Shown here: positions 44,989 through 53,213 of the stretch, piece by piece
Numbering within the stretch: position 1 is the first letter of the stretch
How the letters are laid out: every line of letters starts with the position of its first letter
Assembly (NCBI GenBank): GCA_963777285.1
Contig: CAVZPR010000001.1
Coordinates: 930,001-994,000, forward strand
Direction of reading: 5' to 3'
DNA length: 64,000 nt
From: JAFARE01 sp963777285
GTDB taxonomy: Bacteria; Chloroflexota; Dormibacteria; Aeolococcales; Aeolococcaceae
Notes under the pieces: model-generated
What the model was told of the DNA's origin: nothing
Databases searched by the model: none
What the model saw: only the letters and a program-made list of their open reading frames with translations
Translations under genes and position numbers: made by a program

Positions 44989-46464
44989 CTATGGCGCGGA
45001 CCTTTCGCCGGCGTTACGCGAATCTTGGAGGTTGCTCAACGCATGCTGGGACGCGTCATGCGGGCGCACCCGGCCGGCGGTCTCCAGCGGCAGCGCGACG
45101 CGAAACGTGGCACCTCCTCCCGGCGTGTCCAGCACGTGCACCGAGCCCTGATGTGCGGCGACCACCGCGGCGACGATGCTGAGCCCGAGCCCGCTGCCGC
45201 CGCGGTCGCCGCTGCGCTCCGGGTCGGCGCGGTGAAAGCGCTCGAAGATGCGCGCGTCGTGCCCTGGTGGGATCCCGCCGCCGTGGTCGATGACGTCGAC
45301 GACGGCCATGCCGTCGGACGCGTACAGCGCCACCTCGACAGGCGTCGCCCGCGGCGTGTGCACCAGCGCGTTGCGCACGAGATTGGACAGCACCTGGCGC
45401 AGCCGCATGGCGTCGCCGGTCACCTGCAGCGGCGCCGCCACGCGCGCCGTGACGGAGCGCTGCGGGTCCGTCACGCTTGCGTCCGCGCAGGCGTCGCGCA
45501 CCAGCGCCTCGAGGTCCACCGGCACGCGCTCCAGCGGCCGTCCCTGGTCCAGGCGAGCGAGCAGGAGCAGGTCGTCGACCAGGAGACCCATCCGCTTGGT
45601 CTCCTCCTCCATCCTGCGCATCGCCAGCAACAGGTCGCCGCGTTCCATGTCGGGGGCGCGCTGCAGCAATTCGGCGTAGCCCTGCATCGACGTCAGCGGG
45701 GTGCGCAGCTCGTGCGACGCGTCCGAGATGAAGTGGCGCAGGCGCTGCTCGTTGCGCTTGCGTTCGGCGAAGGCGCCTTCCAGCTGCGCCAGCATGGTGT
45801 TCAGCGCCAGCCCCAGGCGGCCCACCTCGGTGCGCTCCGTGGACGGCTCCACCCTGCGGCTCAGGTCGCTGGCGACGATGGAGCGCGCGGTCGTCGCCAT
45901 GCGCTCCAGCGGTCGCAGCCCGCGGCGCACGATGAGGACCGTGGCGACGACGATGACGAGCGTGACGCCGCCGCTCACCAGCAGCTCCAGCAGCAGCAGC
46001 TGGTGCAGCGTGGACTCGGCGCCGCTCAGCGGCAGCGCGACCACCAGCGTGTCGGGCGCGATCCGAATCTCGCTGCGATCCAGGTACACCCTGTAGTCGC
46101 CGGTGCTCCCGGTCCCCGCCACGGTGATGTACGCGTCGCCGCCGGGGAGCGTCGCCGGCAGCACAGGATGCCCCTGGCCCCCGGCGGGCTGCAGGTCGAG
46201 TGGACCGGCCACGACGTGGCCATTCGAATCGAGCACCGCGCCGTACGTTCCCGGCGGCACCGGGATGAATCCGCCCGGTCCGCCGCGCGACGGCTGCTGC
46301 TGCTGCAGCGCGTCGAGCACGGTCTCGTGCGCGTCGCGCAGCTGCCCATCCACCTGCGACACGAGGAAGTTGTTCAGCGCGGCGTACGTGCCCACGTCGG
46401 CGACGACGAGGCCGAAGACGAACAGCGGCGCCAGCGCGATCAGGAGCCGCAGGCGCAGGGACAT
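44989..46464 (-). CDS. OmpR-partner sensor histidine kinase with HAMP domain
   Basis: 491 aa from ATG 46464, overlapping the regulator stop (TGATG). Topology: helix 1 LRLLIALAPLFVFGLVVADV, an outward sensor of ~130 residues, helix 2 LLVSGGVTLVIVVATVLIV, then HAMP (RRGLRPLERMATTARSI). HisKA: HFISDASHELRTPLTSMQGY with the phospho-accepting His. HATPase: RQVLSNLVRNALVHTP (N), DVIDHGGGIPP (G1), RIFERFHRADPERS (F), GGSGLGLSIV (G2). Complete. It should control its partner response regulator in response to an envelope signal; signal unknown. Confidence 0.93.
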   Translation of the reverse strand: MSLRLRLLIALAPLFVFGLVVADVGTYAALNNFLVSQVDGQLRDAHETVLDALQQQQPSRGGPGGFIPVPPGTYGAVLDSNGHVVAGPLDLQPAGGQGHPVLPATLPGGDAYITVAGTGSTGDYRVYLDRSEIRIAPDTLVVALPLSGAESTLHQLLLLELLVSGGVTLVIVVATVLIVRRGLRPLERMATTARSIVASDLSRRVEPSTERTEVGRLGLALNTMLAQLEGAFAERKRNEQRLRHFISDASHELRTPLTSMQGYAELLQRAPDMERGDLLLAMRRMEEETKRMGLLVDDLLLLARLDQGRPLERVPVDLEALVRDACADASVTDPQRSVTARVAAPLQVTGDAMRLRQVLSNLVRNALVHTPRATPVEVALYASDGMAVVDVIDHGGGIPPGHDARIFERFHRADPERSGDRGGSGLGLSIVAAVVAAHQGSVHVLDTPGGGATFRVALPLETAGRVRPHDASQHALSNLQDSRNAGERSAP

Positions 46465-47165
46465 CACGCGCGCCGCGGCACGCGCAGCACGTAGCCCACG
46501 CCGCGGACGGTGTGGATCAGCGGCGGCTCGACGTTGTCGATCTTGCGCCGCAGGTAGCTGATGTACGTCTCCAGCACGCTGGCGTCGCCGCCGAAGTCGT
46601 AGTTCCACACGTGGTCGAGAATCTGCGTGCGTGAGAGTACGCGTCCCGCGTTGATCAGCAGATAGCGAAGCAGCCGGAACTCCGTCCGCGTCAGCTCCAC
46701 CGGTCGTCCGGCGCGCAGCACCTCGTGCGTTTCCTCGTTCATCTCCAGGTCGGAGAGCGTCAGCCGGGGCCCACCCTGCTCACCGTCGCGGCGGCGCAGC
46801 ACCACGCGGATCCGCGCCACCAGCTCGTCGATGCTGAAAGGCTTGGTGACGTAGTCGTCCCCACCGACCGTCAGGCCGTGCACCTTGTCCTCCGTGGCGT
46901 CGCGGGCGGTGAGGAAGATCACCGGCACCTTCAGCCCGTCGGTGATGAGCCGCTGCACGAAGGTGAAGCCGTCGTCGTCGGGAAGACCGATGTCGAGCAC
47001 GATCAACTGGGGACGGAACTCCATCACGGCGCGCCGGCCGTCGCGGGCGGACGCTGCGGTCTGCACCGAGAAGCCCTCGTACTTCAGCGCCATGGCCACG
47101 AGGTCGGTGATGGATCGCTCGTCGTCGACCACGAGGATGCGCGGCAGTTCCTCCATGACAGCCAT
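46464..47165 (-). CDS. OmpR/PhoB-family response regulator
   Basis: 233 aa from ATG 47165 (ATG 47156 is also possible). Receiver: RILVVDDERSITDLVAMALK with acidic pair, LIVLDIGLPDDDGFTFVQRL with phospho-Asp, VPVIFLTARD with Thr, DDYVTKPFSIDELVARI with Lys. Winged-helix output: VELTRTEFRLLRYLLINAG, SRTQILDHVWNYDFGGDASV, VLETYISYLRRKIDN and TVRGVGYVLRVPRRA. It binds DNA repeats as a phosphorylated dimer. First gene of the regulator-kinase-small protein operon. Divergent from the wall hydrolase gene with a 233-bp gap, so that hydrolase is a plausible target. Confidence 0.94.
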   Translation of the reverse strand: MAVMEELPRILVVDDERSITDLVAMALKYEGFSVQTAASARDGRRAVMEFRPQLIVLDIGLPDDDGFTFVQRLITDGLKVPVIFLTARDATEDKVHGLTVGGDDYVTKPFSIDELVARIRVVLRRRDGEQGGPRLTLSDLEMNEETHEVLRAGRPVELTRTEFRLLRYLLINAGRVLSRTQILDHVWNYDFGGDASVLETYISYLRRKIDNVEPPLIHTVRGVGYVLRVPRRA

Positions 47166-47398
47166 GGTGCCCGGGCTTCCTGGGAGTTTGCTGGGAGATG
47201 CCCGCGCGGTCGCTGAGAGGCGCGGCAGACAGGCCGCCGGCGTGTCAGCTGTGCGAGCGCAGATCCAGGCGATCTCCACAGCGCTGTTGCACCCGCGCGA
47301 CCTGGACGTCGGAAGTGACAGGGCAGGATCGCGAAAGGCCGCGGACGAGCCCGGAATCACTCGCCGGAGGGCCAGGAAAACTCAATCAGGTGCTCACC

Positions 47399-49630
47399 AT
47401 GCGAGGACCTTCCGGGAGAGGGGTTCTCATTGCCGCGTGCACGATCGCTGCGCTCGGCGCTCTCCTCACACCCGCACGCGCCGCGGCGGCGCCGGTGACC
47501 GCCGCGCCACCGCACCCCGTCGTCACCTCGCCGAACAACTTGGCGCCAGCCTTGGCGAATACTGCCCTGGCCGGAGCGCTGTCTCAGGGCATCGTGGGTG
47601 ACTCGCCGTGCTCGGCCTATCCCTACGGCAGCGTTGTCATCCCCGGATCTCGCTGGGCCGCAGGCCTGGGCAACCTGGTCGCCCTCGACGGCGCGACCTT
47701 CGACGTCAAGAGCAACTGGGACGGCGTGTCGTGCGTCCGCGGCCAGGACAGCAGCGACACGTGGGACCCCTGGGGTCTCGACTATCAGTGCACGCAGCTC
47801 GCCGTCCGCGCCGCCGACATCGAGTGGGCCGAGAGCCCGCGCAGCTGGGGTGCGGCCGGGTGGAACGGCAACGCCTACAACATGTTCGACGTGGCGAGCC
47901 GGCTGCCCAACCCCCTGGTCGCAGTACCCAACGGCTCGGGCAAGCTGCCCAACCCCGGCGACATCCTGGTCTGGGGCGCCACCGGCGGCGACCCGACGGG
48001 ACACGTCGCCGTGGTCGAGCGCGTCGACACCAGCGCGCAGATGGTCTGGTTCGTCAGCCAGAACAGCTACTACTCGGAGTACGGCGTCTCCTACTCCGGC
48101 ACCACCCTGGACCCCGGCTCGCATTTCGGCCTTCCCCTGCGGGGCTGGCTCGACGACCCGCGGCCGGCGCGCGGCCTGGTGGCGCGCAGCGACGGCCAGT
48201 CCGGGTACAGGCTCGACGGGTGGGGTGGCGTCCTGCCCTTCGGCGGAGCGCCCGACGTCAGCATCACCGGCTACTGGCCCAACTGGGACATCGCCAGGGG
48301 CATCGCCCTCGCCCCCAACCAGCAGAGCGGCTACGTCCTCGACGGCTGGGGCGGCGTGCATCCCTTCGGCGGCGCGCCGCCGATCACGGCGCCGGCGTAC
48401 TGGAAGGGATGGGACATCGCCCGAGGCATCGTGCTCCGTTCAGACGGTGTCAGCGGCTACGTGCTCGACGGCTGGGGCGGGGTGCACCCCTTCGGCGGCG
48501 CGCCCGCGGTCGCGATCACCGGTTGGTGGCCGGGGCACGACCTGGCCCGGGGCATCGCGCTGCGCCCGGACGGCGTCAGCGGGTATGTGCTCGACGGCTA
48601 CGGCGGCATCCATCCGTTCGGCGGCGCGCCGGCCGTGACCGGCTCCTCCTACTGGAACGGCTGGGACATCGCCCGCGCCATCACCATCGCGGGTGACGGC
48701 ACCAACCCCATGTTCCCGGCCAACAGCGGCTGGGTGCTCGACGGCTGGGGCGGGGTGCACCCGTTCGGCGGCGCCCCCACGGTCACGTTCACCAAGAGCC
48801 CGTACTTCCCTGGCCACGACACGGCCCGCGGCATCGCGTACGCGCCACTCTTCAACCGCGGCCTCACCGTCAACGACACGTCCGCTCCGGCGCCGTTCTC
48901 GGTGGGCGGCGCGGCGCGCGCCGTGGCGCTCCGCTCCGACGGCAGCAGCGGCTACGTGCTCGACGGCTGGGGCGGGGTGCACCCGTTCGGCGGCGCCCCT
49001 GCACTCACCATCCCCTTCGGCTGGCCGGGATGGGACATCGTCCGCGCCATCGTGCTGCGGCCCGACGGGGTGAGCGGGTACGTCGTCGATGCCTGGGGCG
49101 GCTTCCACCCGTTCGGTGGAGCGCCGCCGATCGCGGCGCCGAAGTACTGGCCGGGGCAGGACATGGTGCGCGGCGTGCTGCTGCGCTCCGATGGCGCCAG
49201 CGGCTACGTGCTCGACGCAGACGGCAACGTGTGGGCCTTCGGCGGCGCGCCGGCGGTGACGGCGAGCCGCACCTGGACCACCGACACCGCCCGTGGCTTC
49301 GCGCTGCGTTCCGACGGCGCCAGCGGTTATGTGGTCGACAAGTACGGATATCTCTGGCCGTTCGGCGGCGCACCGTCGCTGGCCGGCCCACCGCCGTGGT
49401 CGCAGGACACCGCGCGAGGCCTGGCGCTGCTCACCGACTCGAGCGGGTACGTGCTCGACGACCAGGGGGGTGTCAACCCCTTCGGCGGCGCTCCCGCGGT
49501 CGCAGGCGCACCCGTGTGGTCCGGCGACGACGTGGCCCGCGCGCTGGTGATCGCCGGCTCCTCCACACCGTCGAGCGCGCACGGCGTTGTCGCGTACATC
49601 GACGGCTCGGTCGCCGGATTCAGCAGCTGA
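47399..49630 (+). CDS. Secreted CHAP-domain wall hydrolase with ten WGGVHPFGG repeats
   Basis: 743 aa from ATG 47399. Signal peptide to about residue 32 (ALLTPARAAAAPVTAA). Residues ~60-250 form a CHAP cysteine peptidase/amidase: Cys131 in LDYQCTQLAVR and His202 in PTGHVAVVERVD are the likely catalytic pair, followed by FVSQNSYYSEYG. From residue 268 a unit of the form SGYVLDGWGGVHPFGGAP followed by a W-x-G-W/H-D-x-A/V-R segment repeats ten times to about residue 700. The usual period is exactly 42 residues (126 bp at 48200, 48326, 48452, 48578; also 48947-49073-49199), plus one decayed unit near 48830-48940. The repeats probably bind cell-wall sugars; CHAP cleaves peptidoglycan peptides. Confidence 0.88.
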   Translation: MRGPSGRGVLIAACTIAALGALLTPARAAAAPVTAAPPHPVVTSPNNLAPALANTALAGALSQGIVGDSPCSAYPYGSVVIPGSRWAAGLGNLVALDGATFDVKSNWDGVSCVRGQDSSDTWDPWGLDYQCTQLAVRAADIEWAESPRSWGAAGWNGNAYNMFDVASRLPNPLVAVPNGSGKLPNPGDILVWGATGGDPTGHVAVVERVDTSAQMVWFVSQNSYYSEYGVSYSGTTLDPGSHFGLPLRGWLDDPRPARGLVARSDGQSGYRLDGWGGVLPFGGAPDVSITGYWPNWDIARGIALAPNQQSGYVLDGWGGVHPFGGAPPITAPAYWKGWDIARGIVLRSDGVSGYVLDGWGGVHPFGGAPAVAITGWWPGHDLARGIALRPDGVSGYVLDGYGGIHPFGGAPAVTGSSYWNGWDIARAITIAGDGTNPMFPANSGWVLDGWGGVHPFGGAPTVTFTKSPYFPGHDTARGIAYAPLFNRGLTVNDTSAPAPFSVGGAARAVALRSDGSSGYVLDGWGGVHPFGGAPALTIPFGWPGWDIVRAIVLRPDGVSGYVVDAWGGFHPFGGAPPIAAPKYWPGQDMVRGVLLRSDGASGYVLDADGNVWAFGGAPAVTASRTWTTDTARGFALRSDGASGYVVDKYGYLWPFGGAPSLAGPPPWSQDTARGLALLTDSSGYVLDDQGGVNPFGGAPAVAGAPVWSGDDVARALVIAGSSTPSSAHGVVAYIDGSVAGFSS
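48200..49495 (+). repeat. Ten in-gene 126-bp tandem repeats coding WGGVHPFGG units
   Basis: The DNA repeats with the protein: near-identical blocks such as CTCGACGGCTGGGGCGG and TTCGGCGGCGC recur at 126-bp steps, with exceptions of 147, 222 (including a decayed unit), 123 and 120 bp toward the 3' end. Units 2, 3, 5 and 6 are the most alike, units 8-10 the most divergent (DADGNVWAF, DKYGYLWPF, DDQGGVNPF). The blocks are long enough to recombine or to mislead assembly. Confidence 0.85.
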
Positions 49631-49633
49631 CGC

Positions 49634-50020
49634 TCAGCCGGCCCGGCTCCCCGCCCAAGCCTCCTCGAGGGCCTCGGGGCTGAACTCCGACTTGGTGATG
49701 TAGCCCGCGGCACCGGCCTCGGCGGCGCGCGGTGCGTACTCCGCGGCCTCGTACGTCGAGAGCACGATCACCACGACCGGAGGGCGCTCGCCACCGGCGC
49801 CGTTGGCGAGGATGCGCTGCGTCGCCTCGAGCCCGCTGATCCCCGGCAGGTTGACGTCCATGAGCACCAGGTCGGGGTGCAACTTGCTCGCCGCCTCCAG
49901 GGACGCTTCGCCGGTGTCGACCTCGCCGACCACCTCGAAGCCGTCCGTCGCCTCGACCACCGCCCGCGCCGCCAGCCGGAAGGGCGCTTGATCATCGACG
50001 ATCAGCACGGACACAGCCAC
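49634..50020 (-). CDS. Receiver-only response regulator
   Basis: 128 aa from GTG 50020. Complete receiver: VLIVDDQAPFRLAARAVVEA, phospho-Asp in DLVLMDVNLPGISGLEATQR, Ser in VIVLSTYEAAEYAP, Lys in GYITKSEFSPEALEEAW. It ends directly after the receiver. The sequence is NarL-type, so like the regulator at 36904 it seems to have lost or never had a DNA-binding half. It converges on the wall hydrolase gene with 3 nt between stops and is divergent from the NarL regulator at 50114. It could compete for phosphoryl groups from the tandem kinases at 53-57 kb. Confidence 0.87.
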   Translation of the reverse strand: MAVSVLIVDDQAPFRLAARAVVEATDGFEVVGEVDTGEASLEAASKLHPDLVLMDVNLPGISGLEATQRILANGAGGERPPVVVIVLSTYEAAEYAPRAAEAGAAGYITKSEFSPEALEEAWAGSRAG

Positions 50021-50113
50021 AGCGTCTCCACCATAGAGCGCGGGGCCGCGTCTGTCATTGGTGCCTGCACCACCCAGCCCTCCCCCGCCACCACCATGCC
50101 TATCCTTGCGCCG

Positions 50114-50782
50114 ATGCCGCTCCGGGTCGTGCTCGCCGAGGACAACTACCTGGTGCGGGAGGGCGTGCGCCAGCTTATCGAGTCGCAGGACGGCATCGAG
50201 CTCGTGGCTGCGTGCGCCGATCTGCCCTCACTCGAACGCGCGATTGAGGAACATGCGCCGGACGTGGTGCTCACCGACATCCGCATGCCGCCGACGTTTC
50301 GCGACGAGGGTTTGCGCGTCGCGGAGAGGTTGCGCGACACACGCCCGGCGACGGGCGTCGTGGTGCTGAGCCAGTTCGCCGAGCCGGAGTACGCGCTGGC
50401 GCTGCTGGAGAAGGGCGCCGCGGGACGCGCATACCTGCTCAAGGACCGCATCGGCGACGTGGGCCAGCTCGTGACCGCGCTTCGCGAAGTGGCCGCCGGC
50501 GGCTCGGTGATCGATCCGGCCGTGGTGGAGGTGCTGGTGTCGGCGCGCTCACGCGCGGCGGCGTCGCCACTCGAGCAGCTCACACCCCGCGAGCGCGAGG
50601 TGCTGCAGCGGATGGCCGAGGGGAAGAACAACGCGGCCATCGCCGGCAGCCTGTCGTTGACGGAGCGCGCCGTGGAAAAGCACATCAACGCGATCTTCTC
50701 CAAGCTGGGACTCTCGGAAGAACGCGACATCCACCGCCGCGTCAAGGCGACGCTCACGTACCTGGCGGCACAGCCCTCCTGA
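50114..50782 (+). CDS. NarL/LuxR-family response regulator
   Basis: 222 aa from ATG 50114 (MPLRVVLAEDNYLVREGVRQ); an ATG 18 bases earlier is in frame but has no ribosome site. Receiver: acidic AED, phospho-Asp in DVVLTDIRMPPTFRDEGLRV, Ser in VVVLSQFAEPEYALAL, Lys in AYLLKDRIGDVGQLV. Output: a full LuxR/GerE helix-turn-helix, LTPREREVLQRMAEGKNNAA IAGSLSLTERAVEKHINAIFSKLGL. The DIRMPPTFRDEG signature is shared with the receiver-cyclase next door, showing common ancestry. It overlaps the convergent cyclase gene by 29 nt. Likely partner of the HisKA_3 kinases at 53-57 kb. Confidence 0.93.
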   Translation: MPLRVVLAEDNYLVREGVRQLIESQDGIELVAACADLPSLERAIEEHAPDVVLTDIRMPPTFRDEGLRVAERLRDTRPATGVVVLSQFAEPEYALALLEKGAAGRAYLLKDRIGDVGQLVTALREVAAGGSVIDPAVVEVLVSARSRAAASPLEQLTPREREVLQRMAEGKNNAAIAGSLSLTERAVEKHINAIFSKLGLSEERDIHRRVKATLTYLAAQPS

Positions 50783-52076
50783 CGAGGTAGGCGACCACCG
50801 GCGTCTCCCGTCCCTTCACCAGCTGCGGCTCCAGGCGCTCCGCGGCGGGCGGCTCCGACAGTGCGTCGTGCGACGGTTCGCTCAGCGCGATCTCGCCGCC
50901 CTCGGCCAGCTGTTGCAGCCGCTGCGCCAGATTGACCGCGTCGCCGACCACGGTGTACTCGAGCCGTTCGTCCGAGCCCAGCAGCGCTGCGGCGACGGTG
51001 CCGGTGGAGATGCCGATGCCCAGCCGGAACGCGGGCAGCCCTTCGACCTGCCAGCGTTCGTTGAGATCCGCCTGCGCCGCGTGCATGGCGAGCGCACCGC
51101 GAAGCGCGTGGTCCGCGTGGTCCGCGAGCGCGATGGGTGCGCCGAACACCGCCATCACGGCGTCGCCGACGAACTGCATCACTGTGCCGTCGGCGTCGAG
51201 GATGGCGCGGTTCATGGCGGCGCGGTGCTCGTTGAGCTGGCCGGCGAGCACCACCGGGTCCGCGTGCTCCGCGATCGTGGAGTAGCCGCGGATGTCGGAC
51301 ATCAGCACCGTGACCGTGAGCTGCTCGGTCCTGCCCGTGGTGCGCCCTTCACGCAGCACCTTCTCGGCCACGCCTCCGGGCAGCAGGCGGCTCAGCGTGT
51401 CGCCCTGCTCCTCGCGTTGGACGATCGCCCCGTACAGCATCTTCAGCTTCTCCAGCGCGGCGGCCGCCCCGGTGCTGGCCTGCTGCGCCAGCTTGAGGAA
51501 CAGGTCGCCGATGTCGTCGTCGACCGCCGTCTGCGTCGCCTTGGTCGCGGCCGCGATCGCCTTCACCGGCTTGCCCTCGGCGATGTACCGCAGCAGCGCC
51601 TCCTCGCGTCCGGTCAGCGCCGCAGCGGCGCTGACCGGACGCGTCATCGCCTCCACGATGCGAGGGTCGAGCATCGTGCCCCCGGTCGACACCGTGTGGA
51701 TGGCGCGGACCAGCTGGTCCCCGTCGGCGACGCGGTCCTTGAGCAGGTACGCGTAGCCGGTCGCGTCCTCGCTCAGCAGCGCGATGGCGTACTCGGGTTC
51801 GTCGTACTGCGAGAGGATGATGACGCCGGTGCCGGGCAGCCGCTTGCGCACCTCCTTGGCGCCGCGGATGCCCTCGTCGGTGAAGGTGGGTGGCATGCGG
51901 ATGTCGGTGATCACCACCTGCGGCGACGCACGGGCGGCGCCGTCCACCAGGCCGTCGTAGTCCGCGGCCACGCCCACGACGTCGACCTCAGGGGCGGTGC
52001 CCAGCAGCGCGCGAACGCCCTCGCGGACGATCACGTTGTCGTCGGCGAGGAACACGGTGATGGACGGGGCCGGCAT
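50754..52076 (-). CDS. Receiver - degenerate LuxR HTH - class III nucleotidyl cyclase fusion
   Basis: 440 aa from ATG 52076. Residues ~1-125: receiver with acidic ADD, phospho-Asp in QVVITDIRMPPTFTDEGIRG, Ser in VIILSQYDEPEYAIAL and Lys in AYLLKDRVADGDQLV. Residues ~150-215: a LuxR-like helical segment (LTGREEALLRYIAEGKPVKA) whose recognition helix is no longer normal, now acting as linker. Residues ~245-440: cyclase with both metal Asp (VLMSDIRGYSTIAEH; GDAVMAVFGAP) and YTVVGDAVNLAQRL. The base-selecting Lys before the second motif is Gln here (VMQFVGD), so nucleotide choice is uncertain. Phosphorylation should switch cyclic-nucleotide synthesis. Divergent from a cyclic-nucleotide-binding gene. 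Confidence 0.9.
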   Translation of the reverse strand: MPAPSITVFLADDNVIVREGVRALLGTAPEVDVVGVAADYDGLVDGAARASPQVVITDIRMPPTFTDEGIRGAKEVRKRLPGTGVIILSQYDEPEYAIALLSEDATGYAYLLKDRVADGDQLVRAIHTVSTGGTMLDPRIVEAMTRPVSAAAALTGREEALLRYIAEGKPVKAIAAATKATQTAVDDDIGDLFLKLAQQASTGAAAALEKLKMLYGAIVQREEQGDTLSRLLPGGVAEKVLREGRTTGRTEQLTVTVLMSDIRGYSTIAEHADPVVLAGQLNEHRAAMNRAILDADGTVMQFVGDAVMAVFGAPIALADHADHALRGALAMHAAQADLNERWQVEGLPAFRLGIGISTGTVAAALLGSDERLEYTVVGDAVNLAQRLQQLAEGGEIALSEPSHDALSEPPAAERLEPQLVKGRETPVVAYLVRRAVPPGT

Positions 52077-52210
52077 TCCAGGATTGTGACCCGACACCGT
52101 GCCTTGACCGGCAAGGTTGGAGTCACCCGCAGTGGCAGGAGTGGTGGCACCCCCGGGCACGGGCGGGTCGCACCATCGACATCGAAGCGGGTGATGGATA
52201 TGGTGCGGGC

Positions 52211-53209
52211 ATGGCAGACCGCATCGAACGAACCGTGACGTCGCTCTCGTGGATCCCGTCAGAGGCCCTGGAGGGCATGCCCCGCGTCGCGTTCGACGCG
52301 GGCGTCACCCACTACGACACCCCGCCGCCCGACGTCATCGAGGACCTCGAGGCGCTGCGCGAGGCCGACCGGTTCCGGTTCGCCAACCGCCTCAGCGCCT
52401 GGATCGAGGTCGAGGACGGACGCGTGACCGGGTGCGGCTACTCCGGCGGCGGGCACATCGGGGCGACCACCGTGCGCTTCGGCCCCGCGCGCTTCACGTT
52501 CGCAGCCGTGGCCCTCCCCGATCAGCAGCGCGACCCGGAGGTTGAGGGCACGTCGGTTCGCTTCGTGCAGACGGCGGGGGGCCGGACGGGCATGCCGACG
52601 CCGCGCCGCGTGGCCTTCCCGCCGTTCGTGCAGGTGGCCGCCCCGCTGGCGTGGACCACTCTCGCGCTCACGATCCACGCCGACGGTGGCTGCGAGCACC
52701 AGGTCGTCGGCGCCAGCCACTTCCCGCGCCACTGGATCTACGACAACTCGGGCAGGCTGGTGGCGAAGAGCGGCCTCATCGACTTCAAGGACTGGTACAA
52801 GCGCGCCTTCGGATCGCACTCGCCCTGGGGCGGGCAGGACTCCGAGGCCCTCGTCACCGAGGTGGAGACCGCCCTGGAACGCGAGCTGTCCGGCCACATC
52901 ATGCGCGGCGGTCAGAAGCCGCGCATCCTGGAGCTGAAGCCGGAGCGGACGCTCGTGCAAGAGGGCGAGGCCGGGAGCGAGCTCTTCCTGCTCCTTGACG
53001 GGGTACTTTCAGTCGAAGTTGACGGCAACGCGATTGCCCAGGTGGGCCCGGGCGCGGTGCTGGGTGAGCGTGCCGTCATCGAGGGCGGCACGCGCACGGC
53101 CACCCTGCGCGCTCTCACCAGGAGCCGCGTCGCGGCGGTGAGCGGCGACCAGATCGATCCCGAGTTCTTGCATACGCTCGCGGCGGGGCACCGGCGCGAG
53201 GAGACTTGA
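52211..53209 (+). CDS. Cyclic nucleotide-binding domain protein with novel N-terminal domain
   Basis: 332 aa. Residues ~235-325 are a cNMP-binding domain: RTLVQEGEAGSELFLLLDGV, LSVEVDGNAIAQVGPGAVLG, then the phosphate-binding cassette VLGERAVIEGGTRTATLRAL with the Glu and Arg that hold the cyclic nucleotide. Residues ~1-200 are an unrecognised domain (RFRFANRLSAWIEVEDGRVT, GCGYSGGGHIGATTVRFGPA, HFPRHWIYDNSGRLVAKSGL) with no membrane helix and no DNA-binding motif. It is divergent from the receiver-cyclase with 134 bp between starts, and upstream of the tandem kinases by 4 nt. It is the natural effector of the cyclase product. Confidence 0.85.
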   Translation: MADRIERTVTSLSWIPSEALEGMPRVAFDAGVTHYDTPPPDVIEDLEALREADRFRFANRLSAWIEVEDGRVTGCGYSGGGHIGATTVRFGPARFTFAAVALPDQQRDPEVEGTSVRFVQTAGGRTGMPTPRRVAFPPFVQVAAPLAWTTLALTIHADGGCEHQVVGASHFPRHWIYDNSGRLVAKSGLIDFKDWYKRAFGSHSPWGGQDSEALVTEVETALERELSGHIMRGGQKPRILELKPERTLVQEGEAGSELFLLLDGVLSVEVDGNAIAQVGPGAVLGERAVIEGGTRTATLRALTRSRVAAVSGDQIDPEFLHTLAAGHRREET

Positions 53210-53213
53210 CCCT

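Noticed and set aside
48200..49495. CRISPR-like array
   Set aside because: The repeats are in frame, 126 bp apart and code a protein motif; spacers are not unique and there are no cas genes.
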